Assembly (NCBI GenBank): GCA_030431185.1 | Contig: JAUIJO010000090.1 | Location: 1-11,312 of the forward strand | Length of the DNA stretch: 11,312 nt | Source of the DNA: Gammaproteobacteria bacterium | GTDB lineage: Bacteria; Pseudomonadota; Gammaproteobacteria; Xanthomonadales; Xanthomonadaceae | Reading direction: 5' to 3' | Shown: positions 6,273 through 11,312 of the stretch, in pieces | Layout: the number at the start of each line of letters is the position of its first letter | Position numbering within the stretch: the stretch's first letter is position 1 | Translations under genes and position numbers: made by a program | Notes under the pieces: generated by a model | Database searches by the model: none | Told to the model about the DNA's origin: nothing | The model's input: the letters and a program-made list of their open reading frames with translations, nothing else

Positions 6273-6743
6273 TCAACCGTCCTTGTCCATCCCGTGGCGT
6301 CCTTTCCAGTAGCGGGTCATCTCCAGGTACGTGAAGGACGCCGACCAGGTGATCAGCATCAGGCCGACCAGCGCCTCGCTGCCGGCCAGCAGGCGGATCG
6401 GGCCGACCGGGATCATGTCGCCGAAGCCGACCGTGGTGTAGACCATCGCCGAGAAGTAGACCGAGTCGAGCATGCTGTGCGGATGCATGCCCTGGACACC
6501 GCCGACATCCGCGAGGTTGAGCAACAGGTAGTAGGCGCCGCCGAACACCCAGATCTCCACCGTGTGCAGCGCCAGCAGCCACAGGTTGACCGCCACCAGG
6601 CGACGGCGCCCGTCGCCCTCGGCGTGCTGGCGGTTGTGGTCGACGATCCGGCTCAGCACTTCGTAGTGCAGCACGATCACGATGCCGACCGCGGCGACCG
6701 TGGCGCACAGGATCATGATGTTGGTCGGCCAGTCGTCGTACAT
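6273..6743 (-). CDS. Small potassium-channel family protein (Ion_trans_2 pore domain)
   Basis: The 156-residue inner-membrane protein has three hydrophobic segments at about 8-27, 50-76 and 115-140. Between the last two lies a pore loop with the K+ selectivity filter TTVGFGD (103-109) preceded by DSVYFSAMVY, the diagnostic pattern of the two-helix pore module. There is no RCK/TrkA-N or cyclic-nucleotide domain, so any gating domain is absent; the soluble parts are a short loop (about 30-48, RSRIVDHN-like and basic) and a 16-residue basic tail. A tetramer is inferred from the family. The start is supported by GAGGTG seven nt upstream. The gene begins only 26 nt after the prpC terminator hairpin, leaving little room for its own promoter, and its 3' end faces the GST gene without an obvious terminator between them. 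Confidence 0.88.
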   Translation of the reverse strand: MYDDWPTNIMILCATVAAVGIVIVLHYEVLSRIVDHNRQHAEGDGRRRLVAVNLWLLALHTVEIWVFGGAYYLLLNLADVGGVQGMHPHSMLDSVYFSAMVYTTVGFGDMIPVGPIRLLAGSEALVGLMLITWSASFTYLEMTRYWKGRHGMDKDG

Positions 6744-6769
6744 GCGCCACCTCGGAAAGGACTCGCAAA

Positions 6770-6797
6770 GAAAAGGCCCGGACTACCGGGCCTTTTC
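6770..6797 (-). terminator. prpC: Rho-independent terminator after prpC
   Basis: Perfect 12-bp stem (GAAAAGGCCCGG at 6770-6781 pairing with 6786-6797) around the loop at 6782-6785. On the minus strand the stem ends in CCTTTTC and continues TTTG, the expected T-rich tail. It begins 27 nt after the prpC stop. Because the A-rich and T-rich ends are symmetric, it could also work on the plus strand. Confidence 0.85.
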
Positions 6798-6823
6798 CCT
6801 GACGACGGCCGGCCGGCGGGCGG

Positions 6824-7975
6824 TCAGCGCTTGTCGATCGCCACGTACTCGCGATCCTCGGGCCCGGTGTAGTTCGCACTCGGCCGGATGATCTTGCCAT
6901 CTTCGCGCTGCTCGATCACGTGCGCGCTCCAGCCGGTGGTGCGGGCGATGACGAACAGCGGCGTGAACATCGCGGTCGGGATGCCCATCATGTGGTACGC
7001 CGAGGCGCTGTACCAGTCCAGGTTGGGGAACATCTTCTTGGTGTCCATCATAAGCTCCTCGATGCGCTCGGACACGTCGAACAGCACCTGGTTGCCGCCG
7101 TCCGCGCACAGCTTGCGGCTGATCTCCTTGATGATCGGGTTGCGCGGATCGCCGATGGTGTAGACCGGGTGGCCGAAGCCGATGATGATCTCCTTGCGTT
7201 CCATCCGCGCGCGGATGTCGGCCTCGGCCCCGTCGGCGGTGTCGTAGCGGCTGATGATGTCCATCGCCACTTCGTTGGCGCCGCCATGCTTGGGACCGCG
7301 AAGCGCCCCGATCGCACCGGTCAGGCAGGAATGCATGTCCGAGCCGGTACCGGCGATGACGCGCGCGGTGAAGGTCGACGCGTTGAACTCATGCTCGGCG
7401 TAGAGGATGAGCGACTTGTCCAGCGAGTCGGCGTGTAGCGCGCTGGGCGGCTCGCCGTGCAGCAGGTGCAGGAAATGCGCGGCGACGCTGTCGTCGTCGG
7501 TTTCCACGTCGATGCGACGACCGTTGTGGGTGAAGTGCCACCAGTACAGCAGCATCGAACCGAAGCTGGCGACCAGGGTGTCGGCGATGTCGCGTGCCTC
7601 CGAGGCCGGGTGTCCGTCGCGCTCGGGCAGCACGGTGCCCAGCACCGAGCAGCCGGTGCGCATCACGTCCATGGGATGGGCGTTGGCGGGCACCAGTTCC
7701 AGCGCCTCCTGGACGATCGCGGGCAGCCCGCGCCGGCGCTTGAGCTTGGCCTTGTAGGCCCGCAACTGCGACTTGGTGGGAAGCGTGCCATGCACCAGCA
7801 GGTGGGCGACTTCCTCGAAGGTCGACTTCGTGGCCAGGTCGTGGATGTCGTAGCCCCGGTAGTGCAGGTCGTTGCCGCTGCGGCCGACGGTGCAAAGCGC
7901 GGTATTGCCCGCGGCGGTGCCGCTGAGGGCGACGGACTTCTTCGGCTTGGGCAGGGTCTGGGCGGTGTCGGTCAT
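6824..7975 (-). CDS. prpC: 2-methylcitrate synthase
   Basis: The 383-residue protein belongs to the citrate synthase family. Its short length and sequence mark it as the 2-methylcitrate type, which condenses propionyl-CoA with oxaloacetate in the methylcitrate cycle. The catalytic triad is visible: His230 in GPKHGGANE, His269 in GFGHPVYTIGDPR and Asp320 in NLDWYSASAY. AEHEFNAS (193-200) and the GRSGNDLHYRGYDI segment near the N-terminus are also typical. I chose the ATG at 7975 because AAGGAG lies 7 nt upstream and homology begins soon after. The frame stays open for 58 further codons, which encode an arginine/proline-rich sequence unlike the family. The gene follows prpB on the same strand after 282 nt and ends in a strong terminator, so acnD and prpF do not follow directly as they do in many related clusters. 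Residual citrate synthase activity is possible. Confidence 0.93.
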   Translation of the reverse strand: MTDTAQTLPKPKKSVALSGTAAGNTALCTVGRSGNDLHYRGYDIHDLATKSTFEEVAHLLVHGTLPTKSQLRAYKAKLKRRRGLPAIVQEALELVPANAHPMDVMRTGCSVLGTVLPERDGHPASEARDIADTLVASFGSMLLYWWHFTHNGRRIDVETDDDSVAAHFLHLLHGEPPSALHADSLDKSLILYAEHEFNASTFTARVIAGTGSDMHSCLTGAIGALRGPKHGGANEVAMDIISRYDTADGAEADIRARMERKEIIIGFGHPVYTIGDPRNPIIKEISRKLCADGGNQVLFDVSERIEELMMDTKKMFPNLDWYSASAYHMMGIPTAMFTPLFVIARTTGWSAHVIEQREDGKIIRPSANYTGPEDREYVAIDKR

Positions 7976-8257
7976 GGGATAGCTCCTTGACGGGTCATGC
8001 GTGCCGGCTGCGCGGGCGCACCGCTTGCGCGGAGACGCCTTCGCCACGATCCGGCGTGGAGGGAATGGCCGCGGGGGGCGCCTGTCGCCCGCGGCGGGTA
8101 AGCCTGGCCGCCCGTCCCGGGAATCCGCGTTCCCCTGGACAGACGCCAATCAAGCAGGGCGCGGCACGAGCGCCGCGACCGCCAACGAACGCGCCGGCGG
8201 AGAGGGCACAGGGGGCTCGCATGGCGAGGGCCTGCTCACTCCGTCGGCCGACCACGT
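7976..8257. other. Long GC-rich spacer between prpB and prpC
   Basis: This 282-nt gap is large for two genes of one pathway on the same strand. It contains a GC stem CGCGGC/GCCGCG near 8160-8178 and other short GC repeats, but no frame with recognisable homology. On the minus strand a TTGATT element lies near 8150 without a convincing -10. I cannot tell whether it is a leader for prpC, an mRNA processing region or the remains of lost sequence. Confidence 0.35.
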
Positions 8258-9145
8258 TCAGTCCTTGCCATCCGCGAACAGCGCATCGAGCTTGTCCTCG
8301 TAGGCGTGGTAGCCCAGGAAGTCGTAGAGCTCGGCGCGCGTCTGCAGCGTGTCGATGATGTTCTTCTGGGTGCCTTCGCGGCGGACGGTCTCGTAGAAAT
8401 GCAGGGCCGCCTTGTTCATCGCACGGTAGGCACCGCAGCAGTACAGCGCGATGTCGACGCCGGCTTCGCGCAACTCGTCGGTGGTGAAGAACGGCGTGGA
8501 ACCGAACTCGGTCAGGTTGGCCAGGATCGGCACCTTCACCGCGGCCTTGAACTTGCGGTAGTCCTCGATGGTCTTCATGGCCTCCGGGAAGATCATGTCG
8601 GCACCCGCTTCGACATAGGCGCATGCCCGGTCGATCGCGCTGTCGATGCCCTCCACCGCGGCCGCGTCGGTACGCGCCATGACCACGAACCCCGCGTCGG
8701 TGCGCGCGTCGACCGCCGCCTTGACCCGGTCGACCATCTCGGCCTTCGTCACCACTTCCTTGCCCGGCCGGTGGCCGCAGCGCTTCTGTCCGACCTGGTC
8801 CTCCATGTGCACGGCGGCCACGCCGACGTTGATGAACGACCGCACCGTGCGCGCGATGTTGAACGCCCCGCCCCACCCGGTGTCGATGTCCACCAGCAGG
8901 GGCATGTCGGTCGCGTCGACCATGCGGCGCGCGTCGGTCAGCACGTCCTCCATGGTGCTGATGCCCAGGTCGGGCATGCCCAGCGAGTTCGCGGCGACGC
9001 CGCCACCGGACAGGTACAGCGCCTTGTAGCCGGTGCGCTTGGCCATCAGGCCCGCGTAGGCGGTGATCGCGCCCATCACCTGCAACGGGGATTCTTCGGC
9101 AACGGCGGCGCGGAAGCGCGCGCCTCGGGAGTTGGCGGTGGTCAT
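8258..9145 (-). CDS. prpB: 2-methylisocitrate lyase
   Basis: The 295-residue protein is a member of the isocitrate lyase/PEP mutase superfamily that cleaves 2-methylisocitrate to pyruvate and succinate, the last step of the methylcitrate cycle. The catalytic loop KRCGH (121-125, Cys123) is intact. The substrate-binding YLSGGG (44-49), the Mg2+ ligands in LLVDIDTGWGG (D86, D88) and the HMEDQ strand (113-117) are all present. Length equals that of E. coli PrpB. I chose the ATG at 9145 because AGGAG lies 6 nt upstream and the sequence MTTANSRGARFRAAV fits the family; an in-frame ATG 24 nt further upstream lacks a ribosome-binding site and would overlap the likely promoter. It lies 95 nt after rluA on the same strand and precedes prpC, with which it is probably co-regulated. 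Confidence 0.96.
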   Translation of the reverse strand: MTTANSRGARFRAAVAEESPLQVMGAITAYAGLMAKRTGYKALYLSGGGVAANSLGMPDLGISTMEDVLTDARRMVDATDMPLLVDIDTGWGGAFNIARTVRSFINVGVAAVHMEDQVGQKRCGHRPGKEVVTKAEMVDRVKAAVDARTDAGFVVMARTDAAAVEGIDSAIDRACAYVEAGADMIFPEAMKTIEDYRKFKAAVKVPILANLTEFGSTPFFTTDELREAGVDIALYCCGAYRAMNKAALHFYETVRREGTQKNIIDTLQTRAELYDFLGYHAYEDKLDALFADGKD

Positions 9146-9154
9146 GGCTTCTCC

Positions 9155-9173
9155 TGGTGGGCCCACCATTTTA
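9155..9173 (-). promoter_or_regulatory. prpB: prpB promoter -10 with adjacent 14-bp palindrome (candidate operator)
   Basis: On the minus strand TAAAAT (9173-9168) is a good -10 box, with no strong -35 about 17 nt upstream, which suggests dependence on an activator. Directly overlapping its end is the perfect palindrome TGGTGGGCCCACCA (9155-9168), which would include the transcription start and lies just before the AGGAG ribosome-binding site. That position suits a repressor operator. The regulator is not in the window. Confidence 0.45.
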
Positions 9174-9240
9174 GCCGACCTGCGGGGAGATCACCCGATG
9201 CGGCCGCCCGGCGGACGCGCTCGCCCTGCCGCGCGCCGTC

Positions 9241-9870
9241 TCAGAACGGCGGTGTCGAGTGGAGGTCCAGCGCCGCCCCGCTGGCGGGGTGCACGAAGGC
9301 CAGTCGGCTGGCGTGGAGGCATGTCCGCGGCGCGTCCCCCGCCCCGTAGAACACGTCGCCCACGATCGGATGACCGATGCTGGCCAGGTGCAGGCGCAGC
9401 TGGTGGCTGCGACCGGTCACCGGCTCCAGTTCCACGCGGCTCCATGCCCCGCCGGGATCGCGTTCGAGCACCCGCCAACGCGTCAGCGCCGGCTTCCCGA
9501 CCTCATGGTCCACCTTCTGCCTGGGGCGGTTCGGCCAATCGCAGATCAACGGCAGGTCGATCGTCCCGGCCTCGCCCTCCATCCGGCCCTCGACCCGTGC
9601 CAGGTAGCGCTTGGCGATCTCGCGACGCTCGAACAGGCGGGCCAGCGCCGACTGCATGGCCTTGCCACGCGCGAACAGCATCAGGCCGCTGGTGACCTGG
9701 TCCAGGCGATGCACGGTCAAGGCATCGGGGTACTCGCGCTGCAGGCGCGACGCCACGCAGTCGCGGTTCTCCGGCAGGCGGCCGGGGACCGACAGCAAAC
9801 CCGCGGGCTTCTCGACGACCAGTAGGTGGCTGTCATCGTGCACTACCTCGACGGCCTGCGATTCGACCAT
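9241..9870 (-). CDS. rluA: Dual-specificity tRNA/23S rRNA pseudouridine synthase RluA
   Basis: The 209-residue protein aligns along its full length with E. coli RluA (219 residues), which makes pseudouridine at position 746 of 23S rRNA and position 32 of several tRNAs. The catalytic motif is VHRLDQVTSGL with Asp57. Other family blocks are VVEKPAGLLSVPGR (18-31), DLPLICDWPNRPRQK (104-118), the RluA-specific segment that separates it from RluC and RluD, and PVTGRSHQLRLHLASIGHPIVGD. There is no N-terminal S4 domain, as in RluA. The start is supported by GGGAGGAAGG immediately upstream. It begins 15 nt after the membrane-protein gene, so the two are probably co-transcribed. No terminator is evident before prpB, so read-through into prpB is possible. 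Confidence 0.93.
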   Translation of the reverse strand: MVESQAVEVVHDDSHLLVVEKPAGLLSVPGRLPENRDCVASRLQREYPDALTVHRLDQVTSGLMLFARGKAMQSALARLFERREIAKRYLARVEGRMEGEAGTIDLPLICDWPNRPRQKVDHEVGKPALTRWRVLERDPGGAWSRVELEPVTGRSHQLRLHLASIGHPIVGDVFYGAGDAPRTCLHASRLAFVHPASGAALDLHSTPPF

Positions 9871-9885
9871 CCCTTCCTCCCTTCG

Positions 9886-11151
9886 CTACCCGGCCGTGCC
9901 GTGCAAGGCCGGGGACCGCCGGCGCATCACCCATGCACACAACAGCGGCACGAGCAACAAAGTAGAAAGGAAATAGCGCCCCTGGACCTCGAATACCAGA
10001 TGGACGCACCAGAAAGCACCTATCCATGCCACGGGGAGCCAGGCAAGGGCGTCCACTCGCACGTACCGGACCAGCGTCAGGATGGCGTACAGGTAGATCA
10101 CCAGGGTCATCAGCCGGTAGCTCCATGCTTCACCGAAGGTTACCAGCCTTGCGAGATCCGGCGATGCGGTGGGCAGCCCCTCCTGCATATGGGCGCCCAC
10201 GCGCGGTGATGCGTGCAGCCACCACCAGGCAAAGGCCGGAGGCATGACAATCTGCCTGGCCTTGCATGCCATGATCGCGCCCCAGTGCGACACAGGACGA
10301 TTGCCGAGGCGGTCAAGCACCGCCCTGGACAGGGGCTTTCCAAGGTCCGACCGCATCGTGGCAGTCGCCTCTTCGGACCATTGGCCGCACTCAGGATACG
10401 ACGTGGAAGAGGCGAGGAGACCCGAGTACAGGGTCACCGACGAATTCGTGCGCAGCGCCGCAGAACGTTCGGCGCCTGCCCGCAATCCCGAATCCAGAAG
10501 GAAACCCGACAAGACACCCAGCATCAGCAGGGCCATCAGCCCGGGGATATCGCGCCTGCCGTTCCCGCGCGTCACCCCCCAGACCAATGCCATCAGGAGC
10601 GAAAGCGTCGAGAGCACCAGTAGGAATTGCGGCCGCGTCGACACCGCAGCGGCGCCCGCCAGCACCGCAAGCACCTTTCGCCACCGCCCCATCCCCCGCT
10701 CCGGCGCGCCCATCAGCAGCACCCAGGCAGCGGCCAGGCAGGCCGCCGCCAGCAGATCGAGCTGCACCAGCCCGAAATAGGGGGTCAGCAGCAGCAAGTA
10801 GCCGGCCACGATGTGCGCCAACCACTTTCCAGGCGTGGGGTCGATACGCCGCGACATGAAGAGTATCGACAACGCGGCCGGTACGTTGAGCGCCAGCATC
10901 GTCGCATGGGCGGACCATCCCAGCGGACGTAGCATCGAGACAAGCAACAGCATTGCCCCGCCCCGCTCGTACCTATCAAGATCCGAAGCTGCAACCCAGT
11001 AATAAAGCCAGTCGCTGAAGGGTTCGGGTCTCAACGCAAACGCGAGCGACGCGCTGGCGACCACCAGCACGAAGGCTTGCATCCAGAGCCAGCGCCTGTC
11101 GGAAGCCATGCTGGCCAGGCCGTCCAGCCCACCATTCCATCGATATGCCAT
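9886..11151 (-). CDS. Polytopic membrane protein, possibly a GT-C-fold glycosyltransferase
   Basis: I do not recognise a named family. The 421-residue product has roughly ten or eleven hydrophobic segments: one near 22-40, several between 60 and 220, then a loop of about 120 residues (220-345), and three more to about 410. Two features recall GT-C membrane glycosyltransferases: an acidic residue in the first loop after TM1 (PFSDWLYYW, about 45-52) and a C-terminal FEVQGRYFLSTLL (about 387-399), close to the E-x-Q-x-RY pattern seen in such proteins. The function is therefore a cautious inference. Start: the ATG at 11151, preceded by AAGGGATTGCAG; a TTG two codons upstream is an alternative. 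Parts of the gene are AT-richer than its neighbours (32 of 60 bases G/C at 9961-10020), which may reflect its hydrophobic codons or a foreign origin. It precedes rluA by 15 nt and follows mdh. Confidence 0.7.
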   Translation of the reverse strand: MAYRWNGGLDGLASMASDRRWLWMQAFVLVVASASLAFALRPEPFSDWLYYWVAASDLDRYERGGAMLLLVSMLRPLGWSAHATMLALNVPAALSILFMSRRIDPTPGKWLAHIVAGYLLLLTPYFGLVQLDLLAAACLAAAWVLLMGAPERGMGRWRKVLAVLAGAAAVSTRPQFLLVLSTLSLLMALVWGVTRGNGRRDIPGLMALLMLGVLSGFLLDSGLRAGAERSAALRTNSSVTLYSGLLASSTSYPECGQWSEEATATMRSDLGKPLSRAVLDRLGNRPVSHWGAIMACKARQIVMPPAFAWWWLHASPRVGAHMQEGLPTASPDLARLVTFGEAWSYRLMTLVIYLYAILTLVRYVRVDALAWLPVAWIGAFWCVHLVFEVQGRYFLSTLLLVPLLCAWVMRRRSPALHGTAG

Positions 11152-11181
11152 CTGCAATCCCTTGCAATCCCTTGCGATCCC
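11152..11181. repeat. Three tandem 10-bp repeats at the start of the membrane-protein gene
   Basis: CTGCAATCCC, TTGCAATCCC and TTGCGATCCC follow one another without gaps, each differing at one or two positions. On the minus strand they read GGGATTGCAA and supply the only Shine-Dalgarno-like sequence (AAGGGA) for the ATG at 11151. Gain or loss of a unit would change the upstream context but keep the local signal. Confidence 0.75.
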
Positions 11182-11201
11182 GGCGGATCGCGATCCGCCG
11201 G
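11180..11201. terminator. 22-bp perfect palindrome downstream of mdh (weak terminator or operator)
   Basis: CCGGCGGATCG (11180-11190) is followed immediately by its exact reverse complement (11191-11201). It lies 28 nt after the mdh stop codon. As RNA it would form a hairpin with about 9 pairs and a 4-nt loop, but no T tract follows on the minus strand, so full termination is doubtful and a Rho-dependent, stabilising or protein-binding role is equally possible. Confidence 0.4.
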
Positions 11202-11229
11202 TTGGACCTCGAACGTCGGAAAGCGCGGA

Positions 11230-11312
11230 TCAGCCCAGCAGGTGGGCGACGCCGGCGCGCTCTTCTTCCAGCTCGGCGAGGGTCTTGTCCATCGCCGCGC
11301 GGCTGAAATCGT
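11230..11312 (-). CDS. mdh: Malate dehydrogenase, C-terminal fragment (runs off right edge)
   Basis: Only the last 26 residues lie in the window: DFSRAAMDKTLAEL, then EEERAGVAHLLG and a TGA stop. This is the conserved C-terminal helix of the malate dehydrogenase type found in Xanthomonadaceae, Burkholderia and actinobacteria (pattern FSR....D.TLAEL..ER..V..L). The enzyme interconverts malate and oxaloacetate in the TCA cycle. The assignment rests on this short tail alone, so it is likely but not certain. A 22-bp palindrome follows, then the membrane-protein gene on the same strand. Confidence 0.7.
   Translation of the reverse strand, partial: DFSRAAMDKTLAELEEERAGVAHLLG

Noticed and set aside
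7976..8149. 58-codon N-terminal extension of prpC
   Set aside because: The ATG at 7975 has a strong AAGGAG site and the extension is Arg/Pro-rich without similarity to citrate synthases.
8001..8303. 100-codon plus-strand frame in the prpB-prpC spacer
   Set aside because: It overlaps the end of prpB on the opposite strand, is Ala/Gly/Arg/Ser-rich and has no homology or ribosome-binding site.

Overview
The window is an ordinary-looking chromosomal segment from a GC-rich gammaproteobacterium, most likely a member of the Xanthomonadaceae (Lysobacter/Luteimonas/Xanthomonas type). I infer this from the high GC, the strong synonymous GC bias that leaves long antisense shadow frames, the tandem OmpA/OprF-like porins with cysteine-bearing linkers, and the gene set. 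I see no phage, transposase, CRISPR array, rRNA or tRNA.

Layout. Positions 1-1928 (minus strand) hold two tandem OmpA-family outer-membrane protein genes. The first transcribed (819-1928) is complete and is followed by a strong hairpin terminator. Its paralogue (530 to beyond the left edge) has its own promoter and a leader of about 125 nt. Positions 1929-2578 are non-coding and carry leaders for divergent transcription, with a 14-bp inverted repeat just before fadH. fadH (2579-4630, plus) encodes 2,4-dienoyl-CoA reductase. Positions 4631-5076 are a second long non-coding stretch, AT-richer near 4740-4822, with a promoter embedded in an inverted repeat. It precedes a small exported SleB-type cell wall hydrolase (5077-5556), a terminator, and a beta-class glutathione S-transferase (5646-6257).

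From 6273 to the right edge all genes lie on the minus strand. Read in the direction of transcription they are: the C-terminus of malate dehydrogenase (from the right edge), a polytopic GT-C-like membrane protein, rluA (15 nt later), prpB, prpC, a terminator, and a small K+ channel protein.

How the genes work together. FadH clears unsaturated acyl-CoA intermediates during fatty acid beta-oxidation. PrpB and PrpC are two steps of the 2-methylcitrate cycle, which consumes the propionyl-CoA made from odd-chain fatty acids and some amino acids. Malate dehydrogenase belongs to the TCA cycle, which receives the products. The rest are envelope functions (OmpA porins, wall hydrolase, membrane protein, channel), detoxification (GST) and RNA modification (RluA).

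I did not find a convincing new biological system. The points most worth a second look are regulatory: palindromes at the prpB, fadH and hydrolase promoters, a motif shared by the two ompA promoters, a channel gene placed directly behind a terminator, and an unrecognised membrane protein whose ribosome-binding region is made of tandem 10-bp repeats.
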